From Patescibacteria group bacterium (lineage in GTDB: Bacteria > Patescibacteriota > Minisyncoccia > Phycocordibacterales > PALSA-1337): DNA of 39,376 nucleotides. This document shows, piece after piece, positions 34,240 through 39,376 of the stretch. The DNA lies in NCBI GenBank assembly GCA_028865615.1, contig JAGWJT010000003.1:1-39376 (forward strand). Reading direction: 5' to 3'. The translations under genes were made by a program, and so were the position numbers. Each line of letters starts with the position of its first letter. Within the stretch, counting starts at the first letter, position 1. Under the pieces are notes generated by a model. That model did no database searches. It had not been told where the DNA came from and saw nothing but the letters and a program-made list of their open reading frames with translations.

Positions 34240-34617
34240 ATGAAAGATCAAATAGAATTACCAGAAATAACCGTGGATCAATTGGCCGAAGCAGTGGCTA
34301 GGGGTTTTCGGGAAACTGACAGACAATTTGCCGCTGTCAACGTCAGATTCGACGATCTTGAATTGCGGTTTGATAGCCTTGAATCAAGGTTCGACAAACT
34401 CGAGACTAGATTTGATGGACTCGAATTGCGATTCGATAACCTCGAATCCAGATTCGATAGATTAGAAGTTAGATTTGATAGCTTCGAATCCAGGTTCGAC
34501 AGCTTTGAGAATGAGATGAGAAAGAGCGTCAAAGATATATGCGCCAGCGTCGAAGCCATGAAAAGCCACGTTGTAACGCGTCTGCACAGAGTGGAACGCA
34601 AATTGCAATTAGCTTAA
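34240..34617 (+). CDS. small coiled-coil protein with 8 tandem RFDxLEx heptads
   Basis: RFDDLELRFDSLESRFDKLETRFDGLELRFDNLESRFDRLEVRFDSFESRFDSFEN; ATG 34240 preferred. Confidence 0.8.
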   Translation: MKDQIELPEITVDQLAEAVARGFRETDRQFAAVNVRFDDLELRFDSLESRFDKLETRFDGLELRFDNLESRFDRLEVRFDSFESRFDSFENEMRKSVKDICASVEAMKSHVVTRLHRVERKLQLA

Positions 34618-34696
34618 GGCATCCGACATTACGCGGCGATAACATGGCGATGACGCAGTGATTCCCAATGAGCCGCCGGCGTGGTACATTCATGCC

Positions 34697-35965
34697 ATGA
34701 AGTTCAACAAGACGACCCTGTCGAGCGGTCTGCGGCTGGTGACCATACCCATGCCGGACAACCCGTCCGTGACCGTCCTCGTCATGGTCGAGGCCGGGTC
34801 GAAGTATGAGACCAAAGCCGAGAGCGGCATGTCGCATTTCCTCGAGCACATGGTCTTCAAAGGCACGCCCAAGCGGCCCAAGGCCAGCGACATTTCGCGT
34901 GAGCTAGATTCTATAGGCGCCCAGTACAATGCCTTTACTGCCCAGGAATTCACGGGCTATTACGCCAAGGCCGATGCCAGGCATTTGGATATCATACTGG
35001 ACGTTATATCCGATCTGTACCAAAATCCGCTCTTCGACGAGAAGGAGATGGAAAAGGAGAAAGGCGTCATCGTAGAAGAGATCAAGATGTATCGCGATCT
35101 GCCGCAAAAGCACGTACAGGACGTGCTCATGGAGCTGGTCTATGGCGACCAGCCGTCAGGCTGGAATATCGCCGGTACGGAAGAGAACGTCAGATCGTTC
35201 AGCCGGGCGGCATTGTCCGATTATCGTTCCAGGCACTATGTAGCGCCGGCTACGGTAGTATTCGTAGCCGGTTCATTTGATGAGCAGGCTATAGCCGTGA
35301 AGGTCAGAGCCGCTTTCAATGGATTGGATGACGGAAGCAAGGCCGGCAAACCGTCGGTATCGGAAGCGCAGGACAGGCCGGCCATCAGGATCGAAGCGAA
35401 AGAGACCGATCAGACCCATTTGGTATTCGGTTTCAGGTCATTCCCGATCAAGGATCCGCGCATGCCCGCCATGCAAGTCCTGTCCGGCGTCCTCGGCGCC
35501 GGCATGAGCTCCCGCTTGTTCTCGAAGATGAGGGACGAGCTCGGCATATGCTATTACATCCGGGCCGCCAATGATCCGTTCACTGATCATGGCCTTTTCA
35601 CCATATCTGCCGGCGTGGACAATGCCAGGGTAGGAGAAGCCATAAGGGAGATCTTGCAAGAATGCATCCGCTTGAAAACCGAGCTTGTTCCCGAAGCGGA
35701 GCTCCGGAAGGTGAAAGATTACTTGGCTGGCACGACTATGCTGGAGTTGGAGACCTCGGAGGCGCGCGCCGAATTTGCCGGCTACCAAGAGATACTGAAA
35801 GGCTCCATAGAGATGCCGGATGCCGTCATATCAAAGATAAAGACCGTAACGGCCGCGGAAGTGACGGCGCTGGCAAAAGACCTATTCAAGGAAGAAAGGC
35901 TCAATCTGGCCATGGTCGGGCGGGCCAAAACCGCGGACATCGAAGGCCTTTTGAGATTGTCTTAG
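34697..35965 (+). CDS. M16 family zinc peptidase (processing-peptidase-like)
   Basis: HFLEHMVFKGTPKRPKASDISRELDSIGAQYNAFTAQEFTGYY. Confidence 0.93.
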   Translation: MKFNKTTLSSGLRLVTIPMPDNPSVTVLVMVEAGSKYETKAESGMSHFLEHMVFKGTPKRPKASDISRELDSIGAQYNAFTAQEFTGYYAKADARHLDIILDVISDLYQNPLFDEKEMEKEKGVIVEEIKMYRDLPQKHVQDVLMELVYGDQPSGWNIAGTEENVRSFSRAALSDYRSRHYVAPATVVFVAGSFDEQAIAVKVRAAFNGLDDGSKAGKPSVSEAQDRPAIRIEAKETDQTHLVFGFRSFPIKDPRMPAMQVLSGVLGAGMSSRLFSKMRDELGICYYIRAANDPFTDHGLFTISAGVDNARVGEAIREILQECIRLKTELVPEAELRKVKDYLAGTTMLELETSEARAEFAGYQEILKGSIEMPDAVISKIKTVTAAEVTALAKDLFKEERLNLAMVGRAKTADIEGLLRLS

Positions 35966-35983
35966 ATGCGCTACAATAGCCTC

Positions 35984-37069
35984 ATGTCAGAGACCTCTCC
36001 CAACCGAACCATCATATCGACCGGGACGATAGTCAGGTTCTTCCTTATCGGTGTGTTGCTCTTGGCTCTTTACTATATATCCGATGTCGTGCTTGTTGTA
36101 GTCGCCGCTATCGTCTTTGCTTCCGCCATAGAGCCTATGATACGCCGTCTGGTCCGGTATCGTATCCATAGAGTCATAGCCGCCATCCTCATATATGTGG
36201 TCATCGCCGCTATATTGGCCGGTCTGCTCATATTCTTTGTGCCTATAGTAGCCAATGACGCCATATCCTTCTTGAGCAATATACCCAGGACCATATCGGT
36301 CGAGTATCTATGGAGCCCTATCAGGGACATCGGTACGACCATAGGCTCGTCGAGCATCGGTCCCAATACCATATCAATCGGCGATTTCGTGAGCGGCTTG
36401 CGCTCGCTCCTCGTAGGCACGTCGAGCGGAGCTTTCCAGACGGCCAGCTTCATATTTGGCGGCGTGCTCGGATTTATCCTGATCGTGGTATTGTCGTTCT
36501 ATCTGGCGGTACAGGAAGAAGGCGTGGCGGATTTTCTCCGCATAGTCACGCCCGTCAAACATCATGACTACATCATCGATCTCTGGCGCAGGTCGCAGAG
36601 GAAGATAGGCTACTGGCTTCAGGGACAGATACTCCTAGGTCTTGTCGTGGGGGTGCTTGTCTACCTGGTCCTTATGATAGTGGGCATACCATACGCTCTG
36701 GTTTTGGCTCTCCTGGCGGCGGTATTTGAGATCATACCGGTCTTTGGTCCGGTCATATCTTCCGTGCCGGCCATATTGATAGCCTTTGCGGACAAAGGAG
36801 TGGGCACCGGCCTCTTGCTCATCGGCCTTTATATCATCATATATCAGTTCGAGAGCCAGCTGTTCTATCCTTTGGTGGTCAAGAAGATAGTGGGCATATC
36901 GCCTATAGTGGTCATCCTGGCGTTGGTCATAGGGGCCAAGCTCGCGGGTATCCTGGGGGCCATCATAGCCGTGCCTTTGTCGGCCGCCCTCATGGAATAT
37001 CTGCATGACATAGAGAAATACAAGAAAGCGGAGATCGCGGAGAGGATGACGATAGGGAAATCCGGTTGA
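35984..37069 (+). CDS. AI-2E family transporter (PerM-like)
   Basis: Multi-TM; IPVFGPVISSVPAILIAF, LFYPLVVKKIVGISPIVVILALVIGAKLAGILGAIIAVPLSAAL. Confidence 0.88.
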   Translation: MSETSPNRTIISTGTIVRFFLIGVLLLALYYISDVVLVVVAAIVFASAIEPMIRRLVRYRIHRVIAAILIYVVIAAILAGLLIFFVPIVANDAISFLSNIPRTISVEYLWSPIRDIGTTIGSSSIGPNTISIGDFVSGLRSLLVGTSSGAFQTASFIFGGVLGFILIVVLSFYLAVQEEGVADFLRIVTPVKHHDYIIDLWRRSQRKIGYWLQGQILLGLVVGVLVYLVLMIVGIPYALVLALLAAVFEIIPVFGPVISSVPAILIAFADKGVGTGLLLIGLYIIIYQFESQLFYPLVVKKIVGISPIVVILALVIGAKLAGILGAIIAVPLSAALMEYLHDIEKYKKAEIAERMTIGKSG

Positions 37070-37153
37070 TGCCGTGGACAAGGCATCCGTGGCCGGATTA
37101 TTCATGTCGCAGACGATTGCCGATAACCGGCTTTGGCTGTACACTGGCAAAAC

Positions 37154-38629
37154 ATGAGCCACATCAATCGAAACGAGGGACAGAAATTCTATGTCACAAC
37201 CCCGATATTTTATCCCAATGCCAAATTGCACATGGGGCATGCTTATTCTGCGACGATTTCTGATATATTTGCTAGATATAGCAGATTGCTAGGCAAAGAC
37301 ACCTATTTTCTTACAGGGTCGGATGAGAACACGGAAAAAGCAGTCAGGGCCGCTGCCGGCGCCGGACAGCAAGTCTTCCCGTATCTCGACGGCATAATAG
37401 GCGGTTTCAAAAACCTATATAAGAGGCTGGATATCTCATACGACCAATTTATACGCACGACCGACAAAGACAATCACTGGCCCGGTGTCGAAGCGTTCTG
37501 GAAAAGGATGGTTGACTCCGGGGATATAGAAAAGCGGTCTTATGAAGGCCTGTATTGTGTCGGTCATGAATCGTTCATCACGGAGAAAGATCTTGTTGAC
37601 GGCAAATGTCCGGATCATAGGGAAACGCCCCAGCGCATAAAAGAGGAGAATTATTTCTTCATATTGTCCAGATACGCGGACAAGATACGGGATATCATTG
37701 CATCCGATGCCATACGTATAGTTCCGACTTCCAGGAAAAATGAGATCCTGGCTCTTTTGAAGGACGGATTAGAGGATGTAAGTTTTTCCAGGCCGGCCGA
37801 CAAGATGACTCTCGGCATCCCTGTGCCGGGGGATAATACTCAAAAGATATATGTCTGGGGAGATGCCCTTACGAACTACTTGACCGCTCTGGGGTTTGGC
37901 AGGAAAGATCATGCTTTGTACGACAGATTCTGGCCGGCCGACCTGCATGTCATAGGCAAAGACATCTTACGCTTCCATGCCGCAATATGGCCAGGTATGC
38001 TTCTATCCGCCGGGTTGCCTTTGCCGAAGAATATACTTGTGCACGGGCTCATCACCTCCGGTGGCCTAAAGATGTCAAAAACTCTCGGCAATGTGATAGA
38101 TCCGGTCCGGCTCATCGATGAATATGGAGCGGATGCGGTCAGATATTTCGTAGCCAGGCACATATCGCCGTTTGAAGATGGAGATATGACCATGGATTCT
38201 TTCAAAGAAGCCTACAATGCCGGTTTGGCCAATGGCATAGGCAACTTGGTCAGCCGCATTCTCAAGCTTACAAGCGATCACCGCGTGTCTTCGGATCTGC
38301 CGTCGAAAGAGGATGTCTTTGCGGATGAGACCGTACAGTCATACGCCCAAAGCTTCGATGAGTTCGACATCCAGAAAGCCTGCAACCATATATGGACCAG
38401 GATCGCTTCAATGGACAGGGAAATACAGGAGACCCAACCGTTCAAATTGGTCAAATCCGCCGACGCCGCTTCAGCGGCAAGAGGGAAGGCCATACTGTCC
38501 AAGCTTTACAGAGAATTATGGATCGTGGCAGTGCTTCTTGAACCCATCATACCGGCGACGGCCGCAACGATCCAAGGTCTGATAAGGAGCAACAAAATGC
38601 CGTCTGCGCCGCTTTTCGCTAGGAAATAA
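37154..38629 (+). CDS. metG: methionyl-tRNA synthetase
   Basis: FYVTTPIFYPNAKLHMGHAYSATISDIFARYSRL, FLTGSDENTEKA, LKMSKTLGNVIDP. Confidence 0.95.
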   Translation: MSHINRNEGQKFYVTTPIFYPNAKLHMGHAYSATISDIFARYSRLLGKDTYFLTGSDENTEKAVRAAAGAGQQVFPYLDGIIGGFKNLYKRLDISYDQFIRTTDKDNHWPGVEAFWKRMVDSGDIEKRSYEGLYCVGHESFITEKDLVDGKCPDHRETPQRIKEENYFFILSRYADKIRDIIASDAIRIVPTSRKNEILALLKDGLEDVSFSRPADKMTLGIPVPGDNTQKIYVWGDALTNYLTALGFGRKDHALYDRFWPADLHVIGKDILRFHAAIWPGMLLSAGLPLPKNILVHGLITSGGLKMSKTLGNVIDPVRLIDEYGADAVRYFVARHISPFEDGDMTMDSFKEAYNAGLANGIGNLVSRILKLTSDHRVSSDLPSKEDVFADETVQSYAQSFDEFDIQKACNHIWTRIASMDREIQETQPFKLVKSADAASAARGKAILSKLYRELWIVAVLLEPIIPATAATIQGLIRSNKMPSAPLFARK

Positions 38630-38810
38630 GCCGCCGTTTTCTTCATTCGGATTTGAGACTTTTTTTATCCGGATTTGAGACTTTTTTGAACGTTTCTTGA
38701 GCTTTGCCGTGATATCCTTGCCATGCCTCGCCGCTATGCTCTTGCGGAAGAGCCATTGCCGTGGTAGTCTCGTGCCATAGCATCGATTAACAATTAATCG
38801 CAGTAAGCCC

Positions 38811-38841
38811 TCCACTGCCTCTGCCGCGGCGGAAGCAGTGG
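38811..38841 (+). promoter_or_regulatory. stable hairpin in the rpsF leader
   Basis: CCACTGC (38812-38818)/GCAGTGG (38835-38841) closing a CTCTGCCGCGGCGGAA apical region, 45 nt before rpsF ATG. Confidence 0.4.
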
Positions 38842-38885
38842 GGGTCCTGTCGATCCATTTCGATGGGCCGCTGACTGCAAAAAAC

Positions 38886-39376
38886 ATGAACGAGACAGAC
38901 AAAGATAAGACGTCGATCTATGAGATCGGCTATCTGATAGCAGGAGTACCGGAAGAGCGTGTCACTGCCGAGGCGGACGCCATAAGGAGCGCCGTATCTG
39001 CCGCCGGCGCATCTATCATGGCGGAAGAAACGCCCAAGCATGAACGCCTGGCTTATACCATGCGCAAGAAGACCATGTCCGGTTCTTATGACAAGTTCGA
39101 TTCGGCCCATTTCGGCTGGCTCAAATTCGAGGCCGTTTCCGACAAGGTCGAAGCTTTGAAGAAGCAGATCGAGGCCATGCCCGCCGTCCTGCGCATGCTC
39201 CTCATATCGACGGTCAGAGAAAATACATATCTTGGCAAGCATGCCCCGGTCGTTTCCGCCATAGGATCGAGGAGACAAGCTTTTGCTCCGGCCGACAAGG
39301 TCCAGAGCGATCCTGTAGAGGCGGGCGTACCGGCACCGGCAGCCTCCGTAGAGGAGATGGACAAGAGCATTGACGA
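38886..39376 (+). CDS. rpsF: 30S ribosomal protein S6 (3' truncated by window end)
   Basis: Read directly: MNETDKDKTSIYEIGYLIAGVPEERVTAEADAIRSAVSAAGASIMAEETPKHERLAYTMRKKTMSGSYDKFDSAHFGWLKFE; not in ORF track because no stop lies in the window. Confidence 0.9.
   Translation, partial: MNETDKDKTSIYEIGYLIAGVPEERVTAEADAIRSAVSAAGASIMAEETPKHERLAYTMRKKTMSGSYDKFDSAHFGWLKFEAVSDKVEALKKQIEAMPAVLRMLLISTVRENTYLGKHAPVVSAIGSRRQAFAPADKVQSDPVEAGVPAPAASVEEMDKSID

Noticed and set aside
38516-39370. Minus-strand ORFs 38516-38902, 38787-39278 and 39086-39370
   Set aside because: Antisense to rpsF and its leader; the + strand encodes clear ribosomal protein S6.

Overview
The window looks like a chromosomal segment of a small-genome bacterium, most likely Candidate Phyla Radiation/Patescibacteria (Parcubacteria-like); this is inferred from gene content and style, not from a marker phylogeny. 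It uses standard stop codons, including TGA. About 30 genes can be called, nearly all on the + strand. They include a TspO-domain protein, DUF488 and Mug-like glycosylase genes, DsbA/VKOR, a giant secreted protein with M64-metalloprotease-like and alpha/beta-hydrolase-like motifs, folD, SIMPL, secE-nusG-rplK, a DHFR-like gene, CYTH, dcd, thyA, tmk, glyA, four aminoacyl-tRNA synthetases (argS, ileS, glyS, metG), recO, an M16 peptidase, an AI-2E transporter and rpsF (runs off the end). There are two type II toxin-antitoxin pairs. The main unexpected signals are: (1) a complete histidine-phosphatase domain with all catalytic motifs embedded inside isoleucyl-tRNA synthetase; (2) a family of about 110-130 bp palindromic elements with a related internal core but unrelated, self-complementary outer arms, one of them inserted in frame inside FolD; (3) dispersed elements built from about four tandem heptamers (AGATTCA, AAAAGTC, AGCTCAA types), inside argS and ileS and in front of recO, oriented so that coding copies have no stop in any frame; (4) a ~440 nt intergenic transcript candidate between tmk and glyA with a strong promoter and intrinsic terminator; (5) widespread -10 boxes placed 6-9 nt before the start codon, suggesting leaderless transcription. 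No rRNA, confident tRNA or CRISPR array was seen.
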